The notes beneath the pieces were generated by a model, which did no database searches, was not told the DNA's origin, and saw only the letters and a program-made list of their open reading frames with translations. The translations under genes were made by a program, and so were the position numbers. A stretch of DNA of 33,926 nucleotides from Herpetosiphonaceae bacterium (GTDB lineage: Bacteria > Chloroflexota > Chloroflexia > Chloroflexales > Kallotenuaceae), in the NCBI GenBank assembly GCA_036374795.1, contig DASUTC010000275.1, positions 1 to 33,926 of the forward strand. The letters are read 5' to 3'. Shown here piece after piece: positions 1-8,223 of this stretch; position 1 is the first letter of the stretch; the number at the start of each line of letters is the position of its first letter.

Positions 1-817
1 GCACGCCGACCATCGTCGAGCCGATCGCGAGGCCCAGGAAGAGCGTGACCACGTTGGCGATCTCCGTCGACGACGCGCCGGTCAGCCGCTCGACCGCGCC
101 CGACTCGCGCATTAGATTGCCCAGCATCAGCATACCGATCAGTGGCGTCGCAAACGGCACCAGCGTGCCCACCAGCACGGTGACGATGATCGGAAAGAGC
201 ACCCGCGTGCGCTTGCTGATCGTGCGCTGGCTGTAGGGCATGCGAATCTGGCGCTCCTCAGGCGTCGTCAACAGCCGCATGATCGGCGGCATGATGATCG
301 GCACCAGCGACATATAGCTGTAGGCCGCGACAGTGATCGGACCCAGCAGATTCGGAGCCAGAATCCCGCTTACGTAGATCGAGGTCGGGCCGTCGATCGC
401 GCCGATGATGCCGATCGACGCGGCCTCGTTGCGGCTAAAGCCCAGCAGCAGCGCCAGGATCAGCGTGCCGAAGATACCGAACTGTCCCGCCGCGCCCAGT
501 AGCACCATGCGCGGATTCTCCAGCAGCGGCCCAAAGTCGGTCAGCGCGCCAATGCCGATGAAGATCAGCAGCGGAAACAGCTCGTTGCCGACACCGGCGT
601 TGTACAGCACGCGCAGCAGGCCATCGTCGCCGACCAGCGGCGAGAGCGGCAGATTGGCGAGGATCGCGCCCGCGCCGATCGGCAGCAGCAGCAGCGGCTC
701 GTACTCCTTGGCGATTGCCAGGAACAGCAGCATGCAGCCCACGCCGATCATCACCAGCGATTGCCAGGTGACATGCTGGAGGCCCTGGAGCAGTTGCTCG
801 ATCGTTTGGCTATCCAC
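1..817 (-). CDS. mmdB: Na+-pumping decarboxylase beta subunit (partial)
   Basis: This is the membrane subunit that couples decarboxylation of carboxybiotin to sodium export (OadB/MmdB/GcdB family). The C-terminus runs off the left edge; 272 residues are visible where the family usually has about 370-430. The reading is almost entirely hydrophobic helices, and it contains the family signature IGAIDGPTSIYV (about residues 138-149), whose Asp142 matches the essential membrane aspartate of OadB. I chose the GTG at 817 because AAGGAGGA lies just upstream, inside the end of the preceding biotin-carrier gene, which stops 2 bases earlier, so translation is probably coupled. It is the last gene of the minus-strand run mmdA-mmdD-mmdC-mmdB, the order known from Veillonella-type methylmalonyl-CoA decarboxylase. 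Family assignment is firm; the exact acyl-CoA substrate is inferred from the alpha subunit. Confidence 0.93.
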   Translation of the reverse strand, partial: MDSQTIEQLLQGLQHVTWQSLVMIGVGCMLLFLAIAKEYEPLLLLPIGAGAILANLPLSPLVGDDGLLRVLYNAGVGNELFPLLIFIGIGALTDFGPLLENPRMVLLGAAGQFGIFGTLILALLLGFSRNEAASIGIIGAIDGPTSIYVSGILAPNLLGPITVAAYSYMSLVPIIMPPIMRLLTTPEERQIRMPYSQRTISKRTRVLFPIIVTVLVGTLVPFATPLIGMLMLGNLMRESGAVERLTGASSTEIANVVTLFLGLAIGSTMVGV

Positions 818-819
818 GC

Positions 820-1344
820 TCAGTCCTCCTTGAAGCGGATCAGCGGATCGCCGTGGCCCACGGGCTGGCCCGGCTGTACAAAAATCTCGGCGACCACGCC
901 ATCGCGCGAGGCTTTGATCGCGTTCTTCATCTTCATCGCTTCCAGCACGACCACCACCTGCCCGCGCGCAACGGTCGCGCCGACCGTCGTCTCGACCGAT
1001 AAGATCACGCCCGGCATCGGCGCGCTCATCACCGCCGCGCCGCCTCCAGCCGCGCGTCGTGGCGTGGCCGACGGAGGCGTACTGACGGGCGGCGCGCTGC
1101 CGTCGTCCTCGATCGGGCTGCGCACCTCGCGCACCTGCGGTACCTGACGCGGCAGGCCCGACGGCGTAGGCGCGCGCGTCGGCGCAATCTCCGGCGTGAT
1201 GATCGCTTGGGCCAGATCCTCGTCGCTCGACAGCCGCACCTCGATGATCTCGTCGCCGACGAGCACGCGGAAGGTATCGCCTGTCACTTCCTCGACATCG
1301 ACCACATATTCCTTACCGTTGATCTGCAATGTGTACCGTCGCAT
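820..1344 (-). CDS. mmdC: Biotin carboxyl-carrier subunit of decarboxylase
   Basis: This 174-residue biotin carrier moves the carboxyl group from the carboxyltransferase to the membrane beta subunit. The N-terminal part (about 1-50) is a small beta-rich region. Residues 51-104 are a Pro/Ala/Thr-rich flexible linker, typical of swinging-arm carriers. Residues 105-174 form the biotinyl/lipoyl domain with the motif EAMKM at 135-139, so Lys138 is the expected biotinylation site. The gene starts 3 bases after the OadG-type gene ends (1348) and its stop overlaps the Shine-Dalgarno region of mmdB. It could also be annotated as an acetyl-/propionyl-CoA carboxylase BCCP, but the flanking pump subunits favour a decarboxylase complex. 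Confidence 0.92.
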   Translation of the reverse strand: MRRYTLQINGKEYVVDVEEVTGDTFRVLVGDEIIEVRLSSDEDLAQAIITPEIAPTRAPTPSGLPRQVPQVREVRSPIEDDGSAPPVSTPPSATPRRAAGGGAAVMSAPMPGVILSVETTVGATVARGQVVVVLEAMKMKNAIKASRDGVVAEIFVQPGQPVGHGDPLIRFKED

Positions 1345-1347
1345 GGC

Positions 1348-1713
1348 TTATCTCCGTCGCTGCCAGCCCTGATGCTGCTGTGCCCGTCCCGCCGTCACCC
1401 ACCGATTCGCAGGCAGCAGGCTGCCGGGCCAGTAGCTGCGCATCGCGGGCGCGGCCTGCTTGCGGCGTACCGCCCAGTGCGTCAGCACCGCCACCGTGAT
1501 CGCCGCGACCAGATCGGGGTCGCGGCTGTGGGTGAGCACCTGCACTCTGGGCATCGGCTCCGGCGCTTGCTCTGCGACCGGCGCTGCGGCAACAGCGGGC
1601 GGTCGATCGAAGCGCAGGAGCAGCGCCAGCAAGCCCCACAGGAGCGCCAGCAGCGAAAAGACGATGCCCATCCCCAGCAGGGTCATCTGGAAACCAAAGC
1701 CAAGATTCTCCAT
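1348..1713 (-). CDS. mmdD: OadG-family decarboxylase gamma/delta subunit
   Basis: This small membrane-anchored assembly subunit (OadG/MmdD family, Pfam OAD_gamma type) has 121 residues. One strong N-terminal transmembrane helix is visible (about residues 8-34, LLGMGIVFSLLALLWGLLAL). A Pro/Ala-rich linker (35-55) and a basic soluble tail follow; the segment around LVAAITVAVLTHWAVRR (about 69-85) is the conserved 'AAI..A...' region of OadG proteins. Its role is to hold the carboxyltransferase and biotin carrier to the membrane beta subunit. It lies 9 bases after mmdA and 3 bases before mmdC, so it is clearly in the same operon. The arginine-rich C-terminus is variable in the family. Confidence 0.85.
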   Translation of the reverse strand: MENLGFGFQMTLLGMGIVFSLLALLWGLLALLLRFDRPPAVAAAPVAEQAPEPMPRVQVLTHSRDPDLVAAITVAVLTHWAVRRKQAAPAMRSYWPGSLLPANRWVTAGRAQQHQGWQRRR

Positions 1714-1722
1714 AACGCGCTC

Positions 1723-3285
1723 CTACGCCGGGAACAGCCCGTGCTTCTTGGGTGGATTCTGCTGCACCTTGGTTCGTAGCACCTCAAGCGCGCGGATCAG
1801 GCGCGGTCGCGACTCGCGCGGCTCGATCACCTCGTCGATCTGGCCCACGTCTGCGGCGCTATAGGGATTGAAGAACTTTTTGCGATACTCCGCGATAAAC
1901 TGGCGCTCCAGCGCCGCCGGATCTGCCGCCTGATCCAGCTCCTTGCGATGCAGAATCCGCACGGCTCCCAGCGCGCCCATCACCGCGATCTGCGCCGTGG
2001 GCCAGGCAAAGGCCACGTCGTTGCGCATCTGCTTGGAGCTCATCGCTACGTACGAGCCGCCCATCGCCTTGCGCGTGACGATCGAGATCTTGGGCACGGT
2101 CGCCTCGCAGTAGGCGTAGATAATCTTCGCGCCATGCCGGATCACGCCGCCGTACTCCTGGTCGACGCCGGGCAGGAACCCTGGACAATCGACGAAGGTG
2201 ATCAGCGGAATATTGTAGGTGTCGCAGATGCGGATGAAGCGCGCGATTTTATCGCTTGAGTCGATGTCGAGCGCGCCCGCCATGTAGGAGGGCTGATTCG
2301 CCACCACGCCCACCGAGTAGCCGTCCAGCCGCGCGAAGCCGACGATCGCGTTGAGCGCGTAGTGCGCCTGGACCTCAAGAAAGCTGCCCCGATCGAAGAT
2401 CATCGCGATCACGTCGCGCATATCGTAAGGCGCGTCATCGTCGAGCGGCACGATCGTGTTGAGCGCTTCCTCCATCCGATCGGCGGAGTCGTAGGGCGTG
2501 ATCTGCGCGGGGTCCTCGTTGTTGTTCTGCGGTAAGTAGCTCAGCAGCACCTTTGCCAGCGCGAGCGCCGCCTGCTCGTTATCGGCCAGGAAATGCGCCA
2601 CGCCGCTGCGGCTATTGTGGACCAGCGCGCCGCCAAGGTCTTCGGCGGTGACGGTCTCGCCTGTCACCGCTTTGATCACCTCAGGCCCGGTCAGAAACAT
2701 ATGGCTGGTACTCTGCGCCATGATCGCAAAGTCGGTCAGCGCGGGAGAATAGACCGCGCCGCCCGCGCAGGGGCCGAGGATCAGCGAGATCTGCGGGATC
2801 ACGCCTGATGCCAGCACGTTCCGCACGAAGACCTCGCCATAGGCCGCCAGGCTGCGCACGCCCTCCTGAATACGCGCGCCGCCGGAGTCGTTCAGGCCGA
2901 TCAGCGGGATGCCGCTCTCCAGTGCAAGATCCTGAATCCGGCTGATCTTATGCGACTGGACCTCGGAGAACGAGCCGCCCAGCACGGTAAAATCTTGCGC
3001 AAAAACGGCGACGCGCCGACCGTTCATCTTGCCGAAGCCGGTGACGATGCCATCGCCGGGATAGCGCTGCTCGGCCATGCCAAAATCGGTGATATGATGC
3101 GTCGCAAGCGCGCCCAGCTCTTGAAACGAGCCTTCATCCAGCAGGATCGAGAGCCGTTCGCGGGCGGTGAGCTTGCCGCGCGCGTGCTGCTGCTCAATCC
3201 GCTTCGGGCCGCCACCTTGCAGCGCCCGCTCCCGCAGCGCGCGCAGTTGGGTAAGCTGATCGGTTATCATCTCGTGATCGGTCAT
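1723..3285 (-). CDS. mmdA: Methylmalonyl-CoA decarboxylase alpha / acyl-CoA carboxyltransferase
   Basis: This 520-residue carboxyltransferase transfers CO2 from an acyl-CoA (most likely methylmalonyl-CoA) to biotin. It has the double crotonase-like fold of the PccB/MmdA/AccD5 family and the usual length. Visible signatures are GGSFSEVQSHKI (103-114), the first acyl-CoA pocket with GGAR (135-138) and GPCAGGAVY (171-179), and the second with RKAMGGSYVAMSSK (405-418). The start at 3285 is preceded by a GGAG at suitable distance. It is the first gene of the pump operon. An isolated gene like this could be a propionyl-CoA carboxylase beta subunit, but no biotin carboxylase is present in the window, while the OadB and OadG subunits are, so a sodium-pumping decarboxylase is the better reading. 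Confidence 0.9.
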   Translation of the reverse strand: MTDHEMITDQLTQLRALRERALQGGGPKRIEQQHARGKLTARERLSILLDEGSFQELGALATHHITDFGMAEQRYPGDGIVTGFGKMNGRRVAVFAQDFTVLGGSFSEVQSHKISRIQDLALESGIPLIGLNDSGGARIQEGVRSLAAYGEVFVRNVLASGVIPQISLILGPCAGGAVYSPALTDFAIMAQSTSHMFLTGPEVIKAVTGETVTAEDLGGALVHNSRSGVAHFLADNEQAALALAKVLLSYLPQNNNEDPAQITPYDSADRMEEALNTIVPLDDDAPYDMRDVIAMIFDRGSFLEVQAHYALNAIVGFARLDGYSVGVVANQPSYMAGALDIDSSDKIARFIRICDTYNIPLITFVDCPGFLPGVDQEYGGVIRHGAKIIYAYCEATVPKISIVTRKAMGGSYVAMSSKQMRNDVAFAWPTAQIAVMGALGAVRILHRKELDQAADPAALERQFIAEYRKKFFNPYSAADVGQIDEVIEPRESRPRLIRALEVLRTKVQQNPPKKHGLFPA

Positions 3286-3512
3286 AGCATCGCTCCAGCA
3301 TCAGGCAACATACGGTTTTCCCCTCCTGCGGACCGGAAACGCCACACGTACGGACGGCACTGGCCTGCCTCCGTACCAGGATAGTGGAATCGTCGCGCAT
3401 GAGGGCAACAGGATCTTCTCGCCTGGGAAAGAAATCACCACGTCGGGCGACGTGGTGAGCTTATGTCAATCTGTTTTCGATTACGAAGGGAAGCTGTACG
3501 GTCAGGGACGCG
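3286..3512. other. Intergenic region between mmdA and Asp-box lipoprotein
   Basis: No gene is supported here. The region must contain the mmd operon promoter on the minus strand; the best I can offer is a weak TATCCT -10 near 3378-3383 without a good -35. It ends with the hairpin terminator of the lipoprotein gene at 3435-3458. Confidence 0.4.
3435..3458 (-). terminator. Intrinsic terminator of Asp-box lipoprotein gene
   Basis: An 11-bp perfect inverted repeat (3435-3445 with 3448-3458) sits 54 bases after the stop at 3513. On the minus strand it is followed by TTTCTTTC. This is the clearest Rho-independent terminator in the window. Confidence 0.85.
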
Positions 3513-4784
3513 CTACGGCATGGCAAGCACATGCGCTCCCAGATTATCGATCCAGGCCACATGGACCGTGCCCGACTGTGTCACCGCCAGCGATGGAGCG
3601 GTGGGATGCCCACGGCCCGCGCCGTCGTCGCTGCGTACCAGCTCCCGCGGCGGCGCAAAGGTCGCGCCGTGGTCGTCGGAGGTGGTGTACAGGATCGCGG
3701 TGTGCTCGTCGGTGCTCATCTCCCAGGCGATATGCAGCCGACCCTGCGGCCCGATCGCCAGGGCAGGCAGCGTATGCATATGCTGCTCATCGGAATTCAC
3801 GCGCACATCCGGCGTGAAGCTCCGCCCGCCGTCGACGGAGCTGGCAAGCCACAGATCGCCGCGCGTGCCGGTCCCTTCGCGGTCGTTGCGGCCATCCATC
3901 CAGGCGACATACACGCGCTCGTCGGTGCCGACCAGCGCGGGGCCGCTGATCGGGCAGGCATTCAGCCGCCACGATCCATCGGCGACCTGCACGGCCTCAC
4001 CAAAGGTCGCGCCGCCATCGTCCGACGCCAGCACGTAGATGTCGCGCAGATCATCCGTGCCCTCGTGGGTCACATTGCGGAAGGCGATCAACACCCGCTC
4101 GCCGAGGATCAGCGGATCGGGCTGGCAGCAATCGCAGACCTCGGCATCGATCGTCTGTGCCGCCGCGAACGACGCGCCACTGTCGACAGCGCGCGCCTGC
4201 CCCAGCGCGCCATCCTGCAACCAGACCATCAGCGGGCTGTGCTGCCGGTCGAAGGTCATGCGCACCATCGCCGCCTCACGCGCGTCTACCTCGCTCACCT
4301 CACGCGGAGCATCAAAGGTCCGCCCGCTGTCGGTCGACTGGCTGTACCAGATCTTGGGCTTCCCGCTGCTGCCGTGCTCGATCCAGGTTACGCCGACGCG
4401 CCCGGTCTGATCCACCGCGATCGACGGACGCTCGATCGGCAAGACCAGCGCGGGAACATCGCCGGAGGCGCGAACCGGCTCATCAAAGCCGCGCCCATCT
4501 TCCTGCGCCCGCGCCACCAGCAGCTCCTCGCCCATCCCGACGACGACATACACACGACCATCCGGCGCTGCCGTCACCGTCGCCGAGCGCGCGCCCTTGA
4601 AGGTTGTTGCCTGCGGCTCCGGTGATTGCGGCGCAGCCGACGGCGTGATAGCCGGTGCCTGGCTCGGTTGCGGAGTCTCTGCGGAGCTCGTCGATGGCGC
4701 GGGCGCAGCGCCACAGGCAACCGTCACGCACAAGCCCAGTGTAAGCAGACCATTTCGCAAGCTGCGCAGAATGAGGCGGGCCAT
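3513..4784 (-). CDS. Secreted Asp-box (BNR) beta-propeller lipoprotein
   Basis: This 423-residue exported protein begins with a lipoprotein signal: a basic start MARLILRSLRNG, a hydrophobic stretch and the lipobox VTVAC, followed by a Pro/Ser/Ala-rich linker of about 40 residues. The rest is a propeller marked by five Asp-box motifs (S-x-D-x-G-x-[TS]-[FW]): STDSGRTF, AVDSGASF, SDDGGATF, SVDGGRSF and SDDHGATF. I chose the ATG at 4784 because GGAGGG lies 6 bases upstream; a longer frame to 4850 would bury the signal peptide. Asp-box proteins include sialidases, but no sialidase FRIP motif or Arg triad is evident, so I infer an extracellular binding or structural propeller of unknown ligand. Two other Asp-box genes lie in the window (12552 and 20670). 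Confidence 0.85.
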   Translation of the reverse strand: MARLILRSLRNGLLTLGLCVTVACGAAPAPSTSSAETPQPSQAPAITPSAAPQSPEPQATTFKGARSATVTAAPDGRVYVVVGMGEELLVARAQEDGRGFDEPVRASGDVPALVLPIERPSIAVDQTGRVGVTWIEHGSSGKPKIWYSQSTDSGRTFDAPREVSEVDAREAAMVRMTFDRQHSPLMVWLQDGALGQARAVDSGASFAAAQTIDAEVCDCCQPDPLILGERVLIAFRNVTHEGTDDLRDIYVLASDDGGATFGEAVQVADGSWRLNACPISGPALVGTDERVYVAWMDGRNDREGTGTRGDLWLASSVDGGRSFTPDVRVNSDEQHMHTLPALAIGPQGRLHIAWEMSTDEHTAILYTTSDDHGATFAPPRELVRSDDGAGRGHPTAPSLAVTQSGTVHVAWIDNLGAHVLAMP

Positions 4785-4840
4785 ACGTTCCCTCCGGCTC
4801 TGGCACGATAAAATCCGGTATCGCTCGTCGTCGCGCTCCC

Positions 4841-4846
4841 ATTGTA
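4841..4846 (-). promoter_or_regulatory. Candidate -10 for Asp-box lipoprotein gene
   Basis: TACAAT on the minus strand, 57 bases upstream of the chosen ATG at 4784. A -35 is not convincing: TTGTCT occurs at only 15-bp spacing. Confidence 0.4.
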
Positions 4847-4941
4847 CCATCGCGCGCCAGCAGACAAGCAGCGGACGATCGACCGGCTACGTGTCGGGGT
4901 CTACGCCTGATCGTCGCACCGAATCGCCCGTCAACGTTTCT

Positions 4942-4970
4942 TTGACATCGCCGAGTCCGATTGTTATACT
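4942..4970 (+). promoter_or_regulatory. Near-consensus sigma70 promoter for M14 peptidase gene
   Basis: TTGACA (4942-4947), a 17-bp spacer, then TATACT (4965-4970). The predicted start near 4977 would give a leader of about 220 bases that includes the heptamer tract at 5028-5129. Confidence 0.75.
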
Positions 4971-5027
4971 CTTGCTACCCACCATCGTACTTACATCGCT
5001 CGCGCAGAATCAAGGAACTGATTTCAC

Positions 5028-5129
5028 GTTTCGAGTTCCAAGTTCAACGTTTCGAGTTCAAAGTTTCCGTTTGCTCTTTGTTTGGTTCTCGTTCCTTGTT
5101 CCCTTGATCCTTTGTTCTCTTGTTCTTTC
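5028..5129. repeat. GTTYNNN heptamer tract A
   Basis: Five perfectly phased 7-base units of the form GTTYNNN occupy 5028-5062 (for example GTTTCGA, GTTCCAA). Looser GTTC/GTTT units follow to about 5129 (CTTTGTTTGGTTCTC and similar). This tract lies in the divergent region and would be in the 5' leader of the M14 peptidase, unlike the other six, which follow stop codons. Confidence 0.8.
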
Positions 5130-5199
5130 GTCGCTATCGCCACTCGCCTACATCTAGCGGTCGCCTCGTTATCGGTTGATTTGAAAAGGGAGCGCCAGG

Positions 5200-7620
5200 A
5201 TGAGATTATCGATCAAGCCTCTCCGCCGGTTTGGAACCCTGCTGTTCGTCGCGCTGATGGGCGCTGCCCTGCTGCTGCCCGGCATGCAATCCGGCACCCA
5301 GCGCGCGCTCGCGGCCACGCCCGACGATCTCGATCGGGTGGAGCCTGCCGTTGTTGCCCGCATCACGCTGCCCGATCGCGCGGCCCTGGATGCGCTTGTC
5401 GCCACCGGAGCCGATCTTGCCGAGTATCTGCATCAATCGAGCAGCGGCCTGGATGTCGATGTGATCGCCACGCCAGCCGAGATCGAGGCGCTCCGCCAGC
5501 AGGGCTTTAACGTCACGAACACGCTGCTGACCGAGGCGGACTGGGCCGCGCGCGTGGCCGAGCGCGAGGCCGCAGTCGCAGCCGAGGAGGCCGCGCTGGC
5601 CTCGGTCGATACGCTGACGATCCTGCGCGCCGACTACTTCCAGAACGATGCGGGAAGCTTCCTCTCGGTCGAGGCCAAGACCAGCGCGGGTGCCGCCGCG
5701 ACGGTTCGCCTGACCGCCGCCTGGGATGCTGGCTCCGGCACCGCGCCCGACGCTGGCGGCACGGCCACGATGTCGCGCTTTACCGACGCCGGAGTCTACA
5801 TGTATCACCGCCTGCTGGTGCCGGTCGGCAGCCGTCCGGCTAAGGTGCAGATCACGAGCACGCAGGGCGGCGCCGCGACGGCTGCCGTGCGCGAGTGGCT
5901 CGACAGCGGCAGGCCCGGCAACCCGAAGCACCATTATGTCAAGGACTTCATCAGCCACTATATGCATCCGACCGAGGTATACGAGCGCATCGAGGCGCTG
6001 GCGCGCGAGTTCCCCGATCTGGCCGAGGTCATCGAGCTGCCGAACAAGACGAACGGCTACCGGCGCAAGGCACAGGCGACGATGGGCAGCCTGACGAGCA
6101 ACGCCGTGGTCATCAGCTCGAAGGCGTGGGGCCACGAGGGCGGCACCGCGATCACGGTCGAGTTCGCCAATCCGGGCGCGCCCAATCAGCCGCTCGCGGT
6201 CAATGTGAATGGCAGCGCGATCTCGGTGCGCCTTGCGACCAACGCATCCGGCGCGCTCGCAAGCACGGCGGCGCAGGTGGCGGCGGCGCTGAACGCGCAG
6301 GCCGGAGCGCTGGTGACGGCGCATACCTACCGTGGCAACGCCGGAGCAGGTGTGGTGCAGCCCGTGGCGGCAACGCCGCTCCGCGATTTTTTGAGCGCTC
6401 CCGCTGAGATCTCGCGCGATCCGTTCACCGTCCGTGCGATCCGCATCGGCAAGCATCGCGACGGGTCGCGCATCGGCGTGCTGGCCTACTCGCAGGAGCA
6501 CGCGCGCGAATGGGTCACGCCGCTGGTCGCGGTCGAAACCGCCGAGCGGCTGCTGCGCAACTACGCGCGCGACGGCGAGACGCGCCAGCTTCTCGACAAC
6601 CTCGACATCTTTATTATTCCCTCGGTCAATCCCGACGGCGCGCACTACAGCTTCTTCGACTACAACATGCAGCGCAAGAACATGTTCAACTACTGCGGGC
6701 CGCAGGATGCCGATCCCGGTCGTCGTAACGAGTGGGGCGTGGACAACAACCGCAACTACGGGATTGGCTCGTTGTTCGACGGCTACAGCGGCGCGTCGAC
6801 CAACTGCCGCAGCGGCACCTACGCCGGTCCCGAGGAACTCTCGGAGCCCGAAAGCCGCAACGTCATCTGGGTCGCCGAGCAGCATCCCAACATCAAGTTC
6901 TCGATGAATATCCACAGCTACGGCGGCTACTTCATGTGGGCACCCGGCGCGTACCGGCTGCCGGGCCGTGAAACGCTCGATCGCGCGGCGCTGGGCCAGG
7001 AGGCATTCTTCTGGGCCTCATCCGAGCAAATCCTGGCGTCGATCAAAGAGCATCGCGGCACGGTGATCCTGCCTGGGCGCACGGGGCCGACCGCCGATGT
7101 GCTCTACTCTGCCGCCGGTAACTCCGCCGACCACCTCTGGTACGGCAGCAACATCTTCGCCTGGAACTTCGAGGTCGGCGCGGATCGCTGGGACGCCGAG
7201 CGATCACGGTGGGAGCCGGTGGGCTTTCAGCCGTCCTTTGCCGAAGGACACGGCGAGGCGATGGAGTTTGCCAACGGCCTGATCGCCATGCTCAAGGTTG
7301 CCAAAGACTACGGCAAGGACGCGCAGCCGCCGCGATCGTGGAGCGTGCCAGGCCAGGGCAAGTACAGCGGGCCGGTCGCGCTGCGCTTCGAGACGAGCGA
7401 GCCAGCCACGATCTACTACACGCTCGATGGCAGCCGTCCGACCTTCAGGTCGCAGAAGTATAGCGCCAGCGGCATGCGCGAGGGGCCGCAGGTCCTCACG
7501 CTGACGGAGACGACCACGCTCAGGTGGTTTGCGGTCGACGCCGCTGGCAACATCGAGAACGGCTACGATCCCTACAGAGGCGAAAACTATCGCCAGGTGC
7601 GGATCGAGATCAAGCCGTAG
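5200..7620 (+). CDS. Secreted M14 zinc carboxypeptidase with CHB_HEX_C domain
   Basis: This 806-residue exported metallopeptidase removes C-terminal residues from peptides outside the cell. Residues 1-38 are a signal peptide (basic start, hydrophobic core, AxA-like end). A propeptide-like N-terminal region follows. The M14 catalytic domain shows the zinc ligands HxxE (His434, Glu437 in EHARE) and His572 (in NIHSYGG), the substrate-binding DNNRNYG (515-521) and the catalytic glutamate Glu658 in NFEVG. A block of about 100 residues (about 297-398), with no catalytic motif and an Ala-rich middle, interrupts the peptidase domain before its first zinc ligand. The C-terminus (about 716-795: IYYTLDGSRPTF ... 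WFAVDAAGN) matches the chitobiase/beta-hexosaminidase C-terminal-like fold often seen as a carbohydrate or cell-surface module. A purine-rich GGGAGCG precedes the ATG. All catalytic residues are present, so an active enzyme is likely. Confidence 0.92.
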   Translation: MRLSIKPLRRFGTLLFVALMGAALLLPGMQSGTQRALAATPDDLDRVEPAVVARITLPDRAALDALVATGADLAEYLHQSSSGLDVDVIATPAEIEALRQQGFNVTNTLLTEADWAARVAEREAAVAAEEAALASVDTLTILRADYFQNDAGSFLSVEAKTSAGAAATVRLTAAWDAGSGTAPDAGGTATMSRFTDAGVYMYHRLLVPVGSRPAKVQITSTQGGAATAAVREWLDSGRPGNPKHHYVKDFISHYMHPTEVYERIEALAREFPDLAEVIELPNKTNGYRRKAQATMGSLTSNAVVISSKAWGHEGGTAITVEFANPGAPNQPLAVNVNGSAISVRLATNASGALASTAAQVAAALNAQAGALVTAHTYRGNAGAGVVQPVAATPLRDFLSAPAEISRDPFTVRAIRIGKHRDGSRIGVLAYSQEHAREWVTPLVAVETAERLLRNYARDGETRQLLDNLDIFIIPSVNPDGAHYSFFDYNMQRKNMFNYCGPQDADPGRRNEWGVDNNRNYGIGSLFDGYSGASTNCRSGTYAGPEELSEPESRNVIWVAEQHPNIKFSMNIHSYGGYFMWAPGAYRLPGRETLDRAALGQEAFFWASSEQILASIKEHRGTVILPGRTGPTADVLYSAAGNSADHLWYGSNIFAWNFEVGADRWDAERSRWEPVGFQPSFAEGHGEAMEFANGLIAMLKVAKDYGKDAQPPRSWSVPGQGKYSGPVALRFETSEPATIYYTLDGSRPTFRSQKYSASGMREGPQVLTLTETTTLRWFAVDAAGNIENGYDPYRGENYRQVRIEIKP

Positions 7621-7679
7621 ATCATGCTACCTGATCTCAGCCCTCGCTGCGACGAGGCGCTGAGCGGCGCAGTAGAAAC

Positions 7680-7713
7680 GAGCAGGCTCGCGTCGTGTGG
7701 CGCGGGCCTGCTC
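7680..7713. terminator. Bidirectional hairpin between M14 and merR genes
   Basis: A 13-bp stem with one G-T wobble (7680-7692 with 7701-7713) and an 8-base loop, between two convergent genes. On the plus strand GCTTTGG follows. It probably terminates both transcripts. Confidence 0.7.
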
Positions 7714-7748
7714 GCTTTGGCAGCAGCTTGATGCGATGGCAGCGTTCC

Positions 7749-8138
7749 TTACGCATCGTTATGTGAACATAGCTCGCATTCGTCCAGGCGTGCACACTGG
7801 CACTCAAGGCCGGCTTCAAGCAGGCGCTTCATCTCCTGCACATGTGCCAGCAGCGCATCGATCTCGCGGAGCTTCTGCCGCGCCAGGACATGCCACCGCG
7901 CAGACAGCGGTGTGTCTGTCGCAAAGCCCTGCAAGAGCAGCGCAATCTCTGCGAGCGTAAAGCCTGCGCGCTGAGCCACCTTGATCGCGCCGAGGCGCTG
8001 TACCACGTCATAATCATAGCGCCGCCGCCCGCCGACACGCTTCGGCACCGGCAGCAGGCCAACCTGTTCGTAATAGCGCAGCGTGGATGGTTGCAAGCCC
8101 GCCCGCCGCGCTGCCTCGCCAATTGTCAGATCTTCCAT
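7749..8138 (-). CDS. MerR-family transcriptional regulator
   Basis: This 129-residue regulator has a MerR winged helix (residues 4-22 TIGEAARRAGLQPSTLRYY; wing 33-41 KRVGGRRRY), then a dimerisation coiled coil (about 80-110). The C-terminus carries cysteines C113, C115, C121 and C124 in the pattern CxCx5CxxC, which resembles metal- or redox-sensing MerR proteins (SoxR has CxCx5C preceded by a further Cys). I chose the ATG at 8138, giving the usual MEDLTIGEAA start with AGGCG upstream; a GTG at 8153 would add five residues. It faces the operon at 8224 across a MerR-type operator at 8163-8182, which it very probably controls. The inducer is unknown; the cysteines suggest a thiophilic metal or redox signal. 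Confidence 0.9.
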   Translation of the reverse strand: MEDLTIGEAARRAGLQPSTLRYYEQVGLLPVPKRVGGRRRYDYDVVQRLGAIKVAQRAGFTLAEIALLLQGFATDTPLSARWHVLARQKLREIDALLAHVQEMKRLLEAGLECQCARLDECELCSHNDA

Positions 8139-8159
8139 CGCTGAGCGCCTCACGACCGC

Positions 8160-8190
8160 TTGACTTAAAGTGTACTTGAAGTTGTACGCT
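8160..8190 (+). promoter_or_regulatory. MerR-type promoter/operator for 8224 operon
   Basis: TTGACT (-35, 8160-8165) and TACGCT (-10, 8185-8190) are separated by 19 bp, the overlong spacer typical of MerR-activated promoters. An imperfect dyad lies inside it: ACTTAAAGT (8163-8171), 2-bp gap, ACTTGAAGT (8174-8182), palindromic except at one position. Geometry and half-sites match known MerR operators. Confidence 0.85.
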
Positions 8191-8223
8191 CTTGTTGATC
8201 AACGTGCAAGTGTGGAGGTTATC

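Noticed and set aside
5206-6915. Minus-strand open frame of 569 codons opposite the M14 peptidase
   Set aside because: Shadow frame of a gene with intact zinc ligands; its translation is Arg/Gly/Ala/Val-biased with no motif.
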